64,000 bases of DNA from Lunularia cruciata (lineage: Eukaryota; Streptophyta; Marchantiopsida; Lunulariales; Lunulariaceae): the NCBI GenBank assembly GCA_948567375.1, contig OX419755.1, positions 66,344,944-66,408,943 of the forward strand, written 5' to 3'. This document shows, one piece after another, positions 1-10,992 of the stretch; positions within the stretch are counted from its first letter, which is position 1; every line of letters begins with the position of its first letter. The notes beneath the pieces are model-generated. The model ran no database searches and had not been told where the DNA came from. It saw only the letters and a list, made by a program, of their open reading frames with translations. The position numbers were made by a program, and so were the translations under genes.

Positions 1-284
1 AAATTTCCTCCATGATTATCTTTTAGTCCAATGATAAGTAACACATCAGCAAACTTTAAACTTAAAAAATTCCTAACCTTTCACTAATCTATAGAAATAG
101 AAAAAAATAAAACAAAATAAAATGTCCTAGTAGCACAAAGATTGGTCACTATAGTATAGAATAGAAATACAACTTGGACCAATGGAGGAAGTAGAGGGTA
201 CTTTAAGTGGTAAATCAACTTTAAGGAAACTGATACTAAGATTTTTCTTCCTCAAAAATATATATATTGATAATAAAAATTATT
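1..284. other. AT-rich stretch, nothing recognised
   Basis: Low-complexity AT-rich DNA without a convincing reading frame. It lies on the downstream side of the copia integrase relic that follows and may be its eroded continuation, but I see no motif to prove that. Confidence 0.4.
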
Positions 285-1730
285 AAAATCAAGATTCTAA
301 TAACACCAATATGCTTTTGAATTAGAATCACATCCAAGAAAGACACATTTTTGTGCTTTAGGTTATAGCTTTTGCATCTTCTCATCAAGAATATGAACAA
401 AGCAAATACAACCAAAAAATTTCAGATTTGATAAATCAATTCTCTTATGTACAAGAGCTTGAAAAAGTGGCATTTTATGCACCACTGCATGAGATCAAGT
501 AAATTGCAACATTAATTGCTTCTGCCTAATAACACTTGGGTATGGGCTTCTCATTGAGCATGGTTTTTGCAACTTTTGCAATATACAAGGCTCTTTAGAA
601 GCTTCTCAAGAAGCTTCCTAAAAGCCACCTTCTTAAAGTGAAAGTCAAGCTAATTGGGAAGCTCCTCAAAAAACTTCCTTTTAGAAGGTACCTACTTGGC
701 GTGCAAGCTTCTTTCTAGAAGCCATCTATTTGCTATGCAAGCTAACTAGCCAAGAAGCTTCCCAAGAAGTTTCCTTATAAAAGTTATCACTTGGCATGCA
801 CATTACCCAATACTTGGAAGGTACCAAGTAGCTTCCTAGATGCTTCTAAAATATTTTTATAATTCTTGGCTAATTTGGCCTATTTGCTACTTTCTTAGTC
901 TTAACTCATTGGTTAAATCCATATTATTACACAAAGGATCAAAAAAATTCAAAGACTGGTAACAAAATTTATAGCACATTCAATCTTTTTAGATTTATGT
1001 AATCCACTCTTTTATGCAAAATCTGAAGATCTGAAAGTGCAATCAAGCCATGAACAAACATAACATTCTATTTTTAGTGGTGGGAATATTGATATCTAAT
1101 TCAAGCATCCTCACTATTTTGCATCCTATGAGAATAGTACATTTCTCATACTTGTTAACAAACACACTACCTTGTTTAAAATATAACATGGTAATTCTTC
1201 TTGTTAATTTAGCCAACAAGGAATAAGTTCATGTTGATTTTGTGCATATAGAGGACTTCTCCTAAACCATTTAAGTGTTTTGATAGAGATGAGAATAGGA
1301 TAATACATGTATGAGTGATAGTATTTTCAATATCATCACTCGTATGTGATGAACAACTCTTCTTCACTTTAGGTCATAGATGAAGTAGTAGTATCAGTTG
1401 TAGATGAAATTTGGAGCATGAATTCTTCCACATATTATTTTGTTGAGGGAATTTACCTATTTAAAAATTAGCTTGCTTCTTAAAACAAGTCTCCTCATAT
1501 TTAGTTTTTGATTTACAATAATTACAAAACTTGTCTATCATGTACTTGCCTTGAGTTATGCAAGGTTTTTGTGAGGATTAACCTCTACTAATGACACCTC
1601 CACAAAGGGAGCTTCCACACCTTTTACATGACCTCTCCCAACAAACAACACCTAATCTTGAGTGACAATACCATTAATAGCACCTTGTAACCACATCTCT
1701 TTAGAGATTAACATTGGAATTAGCTCATCA
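285..1730 (-). mobile_element. Decayed Ty1/copia retrotransposon relic
   Basis: Reading the minus strand, about 1,000-1,560 resembles the gag zinc-knuckle to protease part of a Ty1/copia polyprotein: a Cys-rich CNYCKSK stretch, then VLYMHKINMNLF, like the VLYVPKINKNLL segment of the family. About 285-535 resembles the copia integrase, with AEAINVAIYLI, FFGCICFVHILDEK and KCVFLGCDSNSKAY in family order. The two parts are separated by an LTR fragment of a different (Ty3/gypsy) family at about 533-931, so a second element landed inside the copia copy. It is thoroughly broken, with many breaks, and looks old. No LTR of its own was found. The upstream limit near 1,730 is a guess. Confidence 0.65.
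533..931 (-). repeat. Truncated LTR relic of the chromovirus family
   Basis: The segment carries the same AAGCTTCTCAAGAAGCTTCC-type blocks as the LTRs of elements A, B and C and ends in ATCCATATTATTACA, matching their terminal CTCCATATTGTTACA. The first hundred or so bases of the LTR are not recognisable. It interrupts the copia relic between its protease and integrase parts. No clear target duplication remains, so it is older than the full elements. Confidence 0.65.
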
Positions 1731-1839
1731 ACTAGAAGATAAGTATCTCTAACATCTATACATATCTTTGAAGGTTTATACTCCTTTGTTAGACTTTGAA
1801 TAGTATGTGGAATTAGATGTAGCCTTTGGATAGTATGTA

Positions 1840-2780
1840 GGCTTAGTACGTAGAATCAATTTTCCAGAGAGGTGAAGGATTCAAAGGAGGATGCAATGTA
1901 ATGTCAATGGAGCAAGCTTTGATCAGTCTTGAGCAATTGAATGCCAAATTGAAGATTATGTGGTAGAAAGATTGGGAAGGATTGGTATCAAAGAAATCTT
2001 TGTCACCCAAGATTGAAGAAGATGTCAAACAGAATTTAGGGAAAGAGAAGAGAAAGATAGGGAGTATACATTGATTGAGGCATGTCAAGAAATTGTTTTG
2101 TTGGTTGAATTCTTGGAATAGTTACATCAAGACTATCCCCAAATGGAAGTGATTGTGGAGTTGCCCAAGTATCTTAGTAGAATATTTTGAGAGAGTCCCT
2201 TAGTTGTTGATCTAAAGAAGATCAATGATGCACAAAAGAAGGAAATTTAAGAGAAGGACAAATGGATCAAGAAATTAGAAACAAAATTGCACAAAACCAA
2301 AAAGATTGGTGAGAAGTTATTGTTGCAATCAAACAAGATAAAGGTGAAATTTGATAGCTTAGTAAAGAGTAAGCTTTGGTAACCTTGAACTTCAAGCTGA
2401 GAAAGAGAAGAGTGCCTTGGCTATTCAGTCTTTTGTAGGTAGAGTTAGTTGTAGTTCAAGGGAAGTTCCATGAATTGGAGAGTGCTACCTTGAAGTAGGA
2501 GAGTGGTTTGAAATCTACAATGGCAATCAAGGATCAGGAATTAGAAGAATAAAATAAGATTTGCCAATAAAAGAAGCAAGAATTGAAGCAGAAAGTGAAG
2601 GATACAACTCTTCAAATCAAGAATCTTAAAGTGCCTAGATCTGCAGAAAATTGTGGAGAAGTGCATCATCACAAAGCAATCAACATCCAAAGATCAAGGA
2701 GATGGAACCTTTCCAAAAAAGGTGGTGAATGTCCTTTTCCTCCAAAGCTACAATCTCAAATGATCACAACATCTTTGTGA
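1840..2780 (+). pseudogene. Decayed Lys/Glu-rich coiled-coil coding debris
   Basis: Short plus-strand frames are rich in Lys, Glu, Leu and Gln (for example MSMEQALISLEQLNAKLK, and KLETKLHKTKKIGEKLLLQ near 2,270), with heptad-like spacing. No single frame runs through the block, so it is a degraded gene or an element accessory frame rather than a live gene. I do not recognise the family. It could belong to an unrecognised transposon that also supplied the coiled-coil minisatellite at 3,063-3,430, although that lies on the other strand. Confidence 0.35.
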
Positions 2781-3062
2781 TAATCTTTCCATTCAATATT
2801 CATCCTTTGGTTACTTGCAATAGTACAAGATAAGGAAATCTTGTCAAAGCATTGCATCAAGATGATAGCTAGAAGCTAAGGATCAAACATACAAAGCAAC
2901 CAACAATTCTTATTGTGATTCTTCATCAAAGCACTAGTATGAATCAAGAAAATTTCAAAGTGAATAACAAAGAGTTGAGAAGTTCTTTACTTTATGACCA
3001 CTTGTATTTTGAATGAAATAGCACCTTAAATGGTATGTTTAAATAGTAGTGGAAATTTGGGA

Positions 3063-3430
3063 CTAAAAACTAAGAGTAGCAAGAGTATCCTCTTGCTCAC
3101 AAAGGAGTACCTCTCTCTCTATTAATAATCTACTTTGCTTCTCAAAGCTTTCCAATCTACTCTTGTGGTCAAGCATTACTCTCACTACTCTCTCCTCTAT
3201 ACTCTCTAGTCTACTCTTGCACTCAAGCACTAATCTTTCTTGCTCCTCTACACTCTCCAATCTACTCTCGTGCACAAGCACTAACCTCTCTTGTTCCTCT
3301 ACACTCTCCAATATACTCTCATGCTCAAGCACTAATCTCTCTCCTTCCTCTACACTCTCCAATCTACTCTTGTGCTCAAGCACTAATCTCTCTTGCTCCT
3401 CTACACTCTCTAATCTACTCTTGTGCTAAA
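3063..3430 (-). repeat. 51-bp minisatellite coding a 17-residue coiled-coil repeat
   Basis: On the plus strand a CTCTCCAATCTACTCTTGTG-type unit recurs at about 3,156, 3,210, 3,261, 3,312, 3,363 and 3,414: one spacing of 54 bp, then four of 51 bp. Read on the minus strand it stays in frame and encodes repeats like RLESVEEQERLVLEHES, a charged, heptad-like helix, over at least 106 residues ending near 3,063. The multiple-of-three period suggests it expanded while coding. The gene is no longer whole at its upstream end, and I do not recognise it. The plus-strand Ser/Leu-rich frame is its shadow. Confidence 0.6.
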
Positions 3431-3514
3431 CCAAAAGCCTCTTTCCCTCCTCAACCACTCAAACACAATCATCTAAAACATGCATGATGTCAACAAAATA
3501 AGAAGAGGGTAAAG

Positions 3515-3939
3515 TGTAAAAGACCAAGACCGAGGAGAGAAATAGGAGAATAGAAACTCACATTGGGACACTTGAATGTGGGAAAAATCCAAATGCTTAG
3601 CATGAGCTTTGGCTTTGGTATTTATAGGTAGCATACAAGGCCCTTGAGAAGCTCTTCAAGAAGCTTCCTCAAGCCGCTTTCTTAGAGGGCAAGCCAAGTT
3701 AACTAGCAAGCTTCTCAAGAAGCTTCCTTCTAGAAGCCGACTACTTGGCGTGCAAGCTAAGCTAGTTTGAAGCTTCTAGAAGCTTCCTTCTAGAAGCTTC
3801 TTACTTGAGGTGCAAGCTAAGCTAGCTAGGAAGCTTCCAAGAAGCTTCCTAGATACTTCCGGAATATTCTAGGCTAATTTGTCTTATGTGCTACTTTGTA
3901 AGCCCGACTAACTTCATCGCTAAACTCCATATTGTTACA
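3515..3939 (-). repeat. Element A 3' LTR
   Basis: This 425-bp LTR matches 14,398-14,820. The TATA box (revcomp of TATTTATA, near 3,619-3,628) lies downstream, in element sense, of a dense run of GAA/TTC blocks at about 3,650-3,880. Confidence 0.9.
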
Positions 3940-5348
3940 TATTCCCCTACTGCTAGTTGGTGACGTCCTTGTCGCCAGTGAAGCTTCAAATTCCTGGATG
4001 GCCGTCTGTGCATTTTGGAGGTGAGAAAGAGGTTCACATGTGGCATCATGAAGGGGATATCCTTTCCAAAGGACCTTGTGTTCCGTATGTTGGCGACGGC
4101 CTTGTTGAATATGGTGACGCGCAAGGATATAATCAATTTGTACTCCTCATGATCATTGATAGGGACAAAAAGAGGGGGAGGTTGGACTTGAGAGGAAAAG
4201 GAAGAGGGGTTAGGAACAAAGGGTTTCAACTTAGAAACATGAAAGACATGATGGATATGCATGTGACAAAGCAAGGCAAGTCGATAAGCAACAAGAGAGA
4301 CAATTTTGGTGATATCAAAGGATCCTATCCAAGTTGGTGCAAGTTTACAAACTAAGGTATCAAGTAGGAGAGAGAGGTTACTAGAGGATAGCATGACTTT
4401 ATCACCAACTTCAAAGGTGAGATCACGACAATGGTGATCCGCATATTGTTTTTGGTGATTCTGAGCAACAAGGAGGTGAGACTTGGCTTGTTGGAGAGAT
4501 TGGGATATAGTGGTCAAGAATGTAGAAGTATGAGGAACCTGAGGGGGAGCAAGAAGAGAATCTAGAACAAGGGGATCTTGGCCAAAATTGAGAAAGAAAG
4601 GAGAAAATCCGGTGCTTGCCTGTTTGGAATTGTTGTAGGCAAATTCTGCAACTGCAAGAAATTCATCCCAATTGGTATGGTGGACATTAACAAAGGCACA
4701 CAACATATCCACCAATGTACAATTTGCACGTTTGGTTTGGCCATCAGTTTGAGGATGATAGACCGTGGACAAAGCAAGCTTGGTGTAGAGTATCTAGAAG
4801 AGTGCTTGCCAAAACTTCTCGATAAATCAAGGATCACGGTCGGAGACGAGTACATGTGGCATCCCATGATGCTTGAAGACATTGTCAAAGTAGGTTTGTG
4901 CTAAGGTTGGAGCATCCATGGTATTACAGGTTGGTGCCAAGTGGATTTGCTTACTAAGCTTATCCACAAATACCATGATTGCGGTGTGTCCTTGTTTTGT
5001 CTTTGGCAAGGATGTGATGAGATCCAAGCTCACATACTCCCAGCAAGCGGATGGAACAGCGAGTAGGTGAAGGAGTCCACTTGGCTTTTTGTTGCTGGCC
5101 TTGTTACGTTGGCAGCTCTCACATGATCAGACAAATTCTTGAACATCTCGTATCATGTTGGGCCACCACCACTGACGTTGGAGGGTACCCAATGTCTTAT
5201 CCACACCCATGTGACCATTGATGGGTAAATCATGGGCTTCTTGAAGGCGCACAAGTTGAAGATCAGCTTTAGTTGGAACATAGATCCGGTCCTCATGGAA
5301 TAAAAGGCCCTCCTTGATGGAGAAGGTGTTGTACTCCTTATTGCATAT

Positions 5349-5772
5349 TGTAAAAGACCAAAACCGAGGAGAGAAATAGGAGAATGGAAGCTCACATTGG
5401 GACACTTGAATGAGGGAAAACTCCGAATGCCTAGCATGAGCTTCGGCCTTGGTATTTATAGGTAGCATACAAGACCCTTGAAGCTTTCTCAAGAAGTTTC
5501 CTTGAGCCGCTTTCTTGGAGTGCAAGCCAAGTTAACTAGGAAGCTTCTCAAGAAGCTTCCTTCTAGAAGCCGCCTACTTGGCGTGCAAGCTAAGCTAGTT
5601 AGAAGCTTCTAGAAGCTTCCTTCTAGAAGCTACCTGCTTAGGGCGCAAGTTAACTAGTTGGGAAGCTTCCTAAGAAGCTTCTTAGATGCTTCTAGAATAT
5701 TCTAGGCTATTTTGTCTTATTCTCTACTTCGTAAGCCCGACTAACTTCGTCACTAAATTCCATATTGTTACA
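5349..5772 (-). repeat. Element B 3' LTR
   Basis: 424 bp, TG...CA ends in element sense. The TATA box CTATAAATACC reads on the minus strand near 5,452-5,462. GAA/TTC block clusters lie at about 5,480-5,705, upstream of it. The LTR is followed by the purine-rich tract at about 5,773-5,785. Confidence 0.93.
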
Positions 5773-5799
5773 TATTCCCCCGCCGCTAGTTGGTGACGT

Positions 5800-8700
5800 C
5801 CTCGTCGCCAGTGAAGCTTTGAATTTCTTGATGGCCATCTGTGCATTCTGGAGGTGAGAAAGAGGTTCCCATGTAGCATCATGAAGGGGATACCCTTTCC
5901 AAAGGACCTTGTACTCCGTATGTTGGTGACGGCCTCGTTGAATATGGCGACGCGCAAGGATACGATCAACTTTGTACTCCTCATGATCGCTGATAAGGAC
6001 AAGAAGAGGTGGAGGTTGGACTCGAGAGGAAAAGGAAGAAGGGTTAGGAACAAAGGGTTTCAACTTGGAAATATGAAAGACAGGATGGATACGCATGTGA
6101 CAAGGTAAGGCAAGACGATAAGCAACAGGAGAGATAATGTGGGTGATATCAAAGGGTCCTATCCAATTAGGAGCAAGTTTACGAACTTGGGTATCAAGTG
6201 GGAGAGGGAGGTTACTAGAGGATAGCATGACTTTATCACCAACTTCAAAGGTGAGATCACGACGATGATGGTATGCATATTGTTTTTGGCGATTCTGAGC
6301 AACAAGGAGGTGAGATTTGGCTTGTTGGAGAGATTGGGATATAGTGGTCAAGAATGTAGAAGTATGAGGAACCTGAGAGGGAGGGGGAGCAAGAAGAGAA
6401 TCTGGAACAAGCGGATCTTGGCCAAAATTGAGAAAGAAGGGAGAAAATCCAGTGCTTGCCTGTTTGGAATTGTTGTAGGCAAATTCTGCAGCTGCAAGAC
6501 ATCCATCCCAGTTGGTATGGTGGACATTGACAAAGGCCCGCAACATATCCTCCAATGTACGATTGGCGCGTTCGGTTTGTCCATCAATTTGAGGATGATA
6601 GGCCGTGGACAAAGCAAGCTTGGTGCCGAGTATCTGGAAGAGTGCTTGCCAAAACTTCCCGGTAAATCGAGGATCATGGTCGGAGATGAGTACACGTGGC
6701 ATCCCATGATGCTTGAAGACATTGTCGAAGTAGATTTGCGCTAAGGTTGGAGCATCCACGGTATCACAGGTTGGTGCTAAGTGGATTTGCTTACTAAGCT
6801 TATCCACAAACACCACAATTGCGGTGTGTCCTTGTTTTGTCTTTGGCAAGGATGTGATGAGATCCAAGCTCACATGCTCCCAACGAGCGGATGGAATGGC
6901 GAGTGGTTGAAGGAGTCCACTCGGCTTCTGGTTGCTGGCCTTGTTCCGTTGGCAACTCTCACATGATCGGACAAAGTCTCGAACATCTCGTGTCATGTTG
7001 GGCCACCACCATTGGCGTTGGAGGGTGCCCAAGGTCTTGTCCACTCCCATGTGACCAGCTATTGGTAAATCATGGGCTTCTTGAAGTCGCACAAGTCGAA
7101 GATCACCTTTGGTTGGAACATAGATCTGGTCTGCATGGAATAAAAGGCCTTCCTTGAAGGAGAAGGTGTTGTACTCCTTGTCGCGTACTGTTAGACGACC
7201 GTGTACCATTTGGAAGAAGGGATCTTGCTGTAGGGCTAACCGAAACTCGTTATGAATCTTGGGATCAATTGACACCGTCGTAATTGCTGCCGCAACGAGA
7301 GGAAGAGACTTCAAATCAGGTCGTCGTGATAGAGCATCAGGGATGACATGGAACCGACCTGGTTTGTACTCAAGTTTGATGTCGAACAATTGGAGTTGCT
7401 CTTCCCATCGATGATGTCGACTCTTCATGTGCTCTAAGTGTAAGGTCTGCAACAATGGCTTGTGATCAGTTCACATGATCACTTGTTTCCCCAAGAGATA
7501 ATGCCTCCATACCTTGGTGGCATATACCATTGCAAGTTGTTCCCGATCTCGAGCAGAGTAATTTCTTTCAGCTGTATTTAGTCAGCGAGACACAAAGGCA
7601 ATAGGATGTAGTCCATCTGGAAATTCTTGTTGCAACACAGCTCCAATTGCAAAGTTAGAAGCATCAAAATCAACCACACAAGGTAGTTGAGGATCATATG
7701 GTTGAAGAATGGGTCTTGAAGACACCATATACTTTAACTTCTGGAATGCTTCTTCATGCTTGGTGGTCCATTGGAAGCTCGAGTTCTTTCCCAAGAGGTC
7801 AGTCAATGGTGCAGCCACGTGAGCATTATAGTGGATGAACCGTCAGTAAAAACTGGCCAATCCGTTGAACGCTCGTACTTCGGTAGCATCCTTTGGGGTA
7901 GGCCAATCAGTAATGGCCTTGATCTTCTCTTCTTCCATCTTGATCCCCTCTGATGAGATCTTATGACCCAAGAAGGTAATCTCTTTTTGCCAAAAAGCAC
8001 ACTTTGACTTCTTGCAATAAAATTTCCACTGTCGTAGTCGTCTTAGGACTTCTCGCACATGATTCATGTGTTCTGCCTCTGTCCTACTATAGATTAAGAT
8101 ATCATCTAAGAACACTACCAGAGACTGATCCAATAGCCCCTCCAACACCCGATGCATCTGATCCATGAAGACTGCTGGAGCATTAGTGAGTCCAAAAGGT
8201 AGAACTCTCCACTCAAAATGTCCATACCTTGTACGAAAGGCAGTCTTTTTCACGTCCTCTCCTTCAATAGGAATTTGCCAATAGCCGCTACGAAGATCTA
8301 GCTTGGAAAAGTATCGTGCTCCACTTAATTGATCAAGCAAGTCATCGATCCGAGGCAAGGGATATGCATTCTTCACGGTTTGCTTATTGAGCCCACGGTA
8401 ATCAATACAAAAACAAAGTCCTCCATCCTTCTTTGGAACAAATAGTACCGGTGCTCCCCAAGGAGAGGTACTATGTCGTATGAAATCCTTCTCCAACAAC
8501 TCTGTAAGTGTTATTCGCAACTCCTCCAACTCCTTTGGTGAGAGCCGATAGATTGGTCTACTCACTGGAGTACTCCTTGGTAATAACTCGATCTTGAAGG
8601 GCATACCTCGATCAGAGGTAATCCCTTTGGCAGATCATCCGGAAACACATCTGCAAACTCTTGAACTATCTGATCAACCGTCACTTGATGCGGCACTTGG

Positions 8701-9371
8701 CCCTCCTCAGATTGTTCTTGTGCAATCGGCTTGATCCACACTGCGAATACAGACTTATCTTCCTCCAAAGCTTGCTCTATGGCTGCTTCATTAACAAACT
8801 TCCCTTCTAGGGACTCATCTCTCTTCTGAGCTTGCTCCATGGTTGCCTTCCTGGAAAACTTCCGATCTTGGGACTCATCTCCCTTCCAGATTCGCTCTAT
8901 GGCTACCTTCTCGACAAACTTCCCATCTTGGGACTGACTATTCTTAGGTGTCTTACTCAGAGGTGCCAGACAACCTAATCGAAAATTCCTACCTTGGTGT
9001 TGTACTTGAATTTGGTGTCGGGTCCAATCAAATTGAACCTTATGACATTCAAGCCAAGGTAGACCCAGAATGATATCATAATGTAGAGGTGCCACTACAA
9101 ACCTCATACATTCCAAATACTCCTTCCCAATCTTGAAGGTAACAGGATGCAAGGTGCGGAATGCAGAACCCTTTCTACCATCCGCCATCATCAAACTACT
9201 TCCAATCACTGGCTTGATAGGAATACCCAATTCCTTTGCTACTTGCATAGACATGCAATTCTCTGAACTTCCAGAATCAATCAAAATTCTACAACCCCGA
9301 TTAGATATCATACCTTGCAAGTGAAGCAAACTTGCATAGGTCAAGCCTTCAATCCTATTGGAACTAATCAA
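5800..9371 (-). pseudogene. Element B pol region
   Basis: Parts in order on the minus strand: aspartic protease around 9,278 with IDSGSS in place of the usual DTG; reverse transcriptase about 7,843-8,604 with the catalytic FLDDILIYS box; RNase H about 7,450-7,818; integrase zinc-binding part with HDLPIAGHMG and CESC near 6,950-7,110; integrase core with DLITSLP, ISDHDPRF and the DGQTERANRTLED region; and at the very end a chromodomain (about 5,821-5,979) beginning EYKVDRILARR and holding LWKGY and TWEP. In this class the chromodomain is thought to steer integration to methylated chromatin. It is a fossil copy with few breaks. Confidence 0.9.
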
Positions 9372-9397
9372 GCTCCCAGTAGGCGGCTCGAAATCTC

Positions 9398-10297
9398 CTA
9401 CTGGGATTCCTCGTTTCCCTGATCATTCCGCTCCACAACCTCCACTTGGGCAACTTGTCGAGGTCGTCCATTCTTGAGTGGACATTCAGCAATACGATGC
9501 CCCAACTGGCGACAATAAAAACAACCTCCATTTTGTCGTAATCTTTCTCTATCTGCTGTGCCAAGTGGTCTTCGTTGGATAGCATCAATCTCCATTGGTA
9601 CCGGTTCTTCCACTCGTGGTACTGGTGGGTTTTGTGTAAGTCGAGGTCGAGACCAAGTTGTCGCAACTAAGGAATCAAAACGCTCAGCCAATTGCATGGC
9701 TTGTTCTACATTCTGTGGCTCTCGCATGGTCACCTCCAATCAGGTTCGTGACTTCAATCCTCGCACAAATCGATCCAGAACTTCACCTTCTTGGATATCT
9801 GGAATTTGCATGATGATATTCTGAAATTGTGTGATGTAACTTCTCACTGAGCCAATCTGCCTCAACTCCGCCAATTTATCTCGTGCAGCTCGGGTGGCAT
9901 TTATAGTCTGAAATCGACCAAGTATTGCATCCTTGAATTCTGCCCATGTAAAAATTGGTGTAACAATTTGTCATTCAGCTCTTTCTACTCGGAATCGCCA
10001 CCAAAGTTTTGCCACTCCATCCAATTGGCTAGAAGCCAAGAGAATTTGTTTCCGTTCGTCTTGAAGATTGGTGGCTTCAAAGTAACGTTCACAGTCAAAC
10101 ACAAAATTCTCCACTGTGCCTGGAAGATTCTTGCCTTCAAACACCTTGGGTTTTGGAAATCGAATGCGATCTTCTCCATCTCGAACCGGCGCTCTGTCTA
10201 TCTGTTCTCGTCGTTGCTGGTCTCGTTCATCCATCAATCGAGTAAGATGCTCGATTTGTTGTTGCATTGCAAGGATAACATCCGGTATTGCCGCCAT
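9398..10297 (-). pseudogene. Element B gag region
   Basis: It starts at MAAIPDVILAMQQQIEHL (10,297) and contains a capsid-like region and a CX2CX4HX4C zinc knuckle (CFYCRQLGHRIAEC, about 9,485-9,530). The same start and knuckle recur in elements A and C, which supports the start choice. It is a fossil and carries breaks. Confidence 0.85.
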
Positions 10298-10330
10298 CGC
10301 TACTACTTTATTCCACTACCTGCAATTTAT

Positions 10331-10546
10331 CTAGTTGATTAACACGTAGATACAACACGTCCACAGTTCTCCATAAGTTACAACTGGAAGTATCAAGGGT
10401 TCCTCTGACACGGTGATCATATGTAGAAAATCCTGCCCAAAGTGTGAGGTGATGAATTGTGTGAAACGATGTTTTGGTAATATCTGGACACGAAAGTCCC
10501 AATGGTTTGGCGGAAGTGGATTTGGTGGTCCATAAATTCCATCCAT
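10331..10546 (-). pseudogene. Conserved 71-codon leader frame of element B
   Basis: It lies between the primer-binding site and gag. The frame begins MDGIYGPPNPLPPNHWDF and ends CIYVLIN. Element C has a frame of exactly the same length (15,448-15,663), and element A keeps most of it (about 14,160-14,375). Comparing the first 26 or so codons of B and C, six of nine changed codons are silent in this frame, which argues that it was translated. I know no family for the peptide. It resembles an additional upstream ORF, or an N-terminal gag extension. Confidence 0.55.
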
Positions 10547-10568
10547 CCCATTCCTGCTCTGATACCAA

Positions 10569-10992
10569 TGTAAAAGACCAAAACCAAGGAGAGAAATAGG
10601 AGAATGGAAGCTCACATTGGGACACTTGAATGAGGGAAAACTCCGAATGCCTAGCATGAGCTTTGGCCTTGATATTTATAGGTAGCATACAAGACCCTTG
10701 AAGCTTTCTCAAGAAGTTTCCTTGAGCCGCTTTCTTGGAGTGCAAGCCAAGTTAACTAGGAAGCTTCTCAAGAAGCTTCCTTCTAGAAACCGCCTACTTG
10801 GCGTGCAAGCTAAGCTAGTTAGAAGCTTCTAGAAGCTTCCTTCTAGAAGCTACCTGCTTAGGGCGCAAGTTAACTAGTTGGGAAGCTTCCTAAGAAGCTT
10901 CTTAGATGCTTCTAGAATATTCTAGGCTATTTTGTCTTATTCTCTACTTCGTAAGCCCGACTAACTTCGTCACTAAACTCCATATTGTTACA
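10569..10992 (-). repeat. Element B 5' LTR
   Basis: 424 bp, five single-base differences from the 3' LTR, all transitions. TATA box near 10,672-10,682 (minus strand). GAA/TTC clusters at about 10,700-10,925 form its upstream promoter region. Confidence 0.93.

Larger units (their letters stand above)
5349..10992 (-). mobile_element. Element B: young Ty3/gypsy chromovirus nested in A
   Basis: This 5,644-bp minus-strand element has two 424-bp LTRs (5,349-5,772 and 10,569-10,992) that differ at only five sites by hand alignment (about 1.2%). A perfect CATAT duplication flanks it (5,344-5,348 and 10,993-10,997). The PBS TTGGTATCAGAGC adjoins the 5' LTR (about 10,550-10,568), as expected for initiator tRNA-Met priming. 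The polypurine tract GGCGGGGGAATA adjoins the 3' LTR. Domain order is gag, protease, reverse transcriptase, RNase H, integrase, chromodomain, which places it among the chromoviruses. Small size and short LTRs recall the Reina/Tcn1-type lineages, but the lineage is unresolved. It looks nearly whole, with only a handful of breaks. At an assumed 1e-8 substitutions per site per year the LTR distance would mean roughly half a million years. Confidence 0.95.

Noticed and set aside
3156-3424. CRISPR-like regular repeats
   Set aside because: Units are contiguous with no unique spacers, in plant nuclear DNA; an ordinary minisatellite.
3163-3429. Plus-strand Ser/Leu-rich repeat frame
   Set aside because: It is the complement of the minus-strand coiled-coil minisatellite; the minus strand gives the more protein-like heptad pattern.
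4578-6744. Plus-strand frames of 108-159 codons across elements A and B
   Set aside because: They are antisense shadows of the integrase regions, which read on the minus strand with clear motifs.
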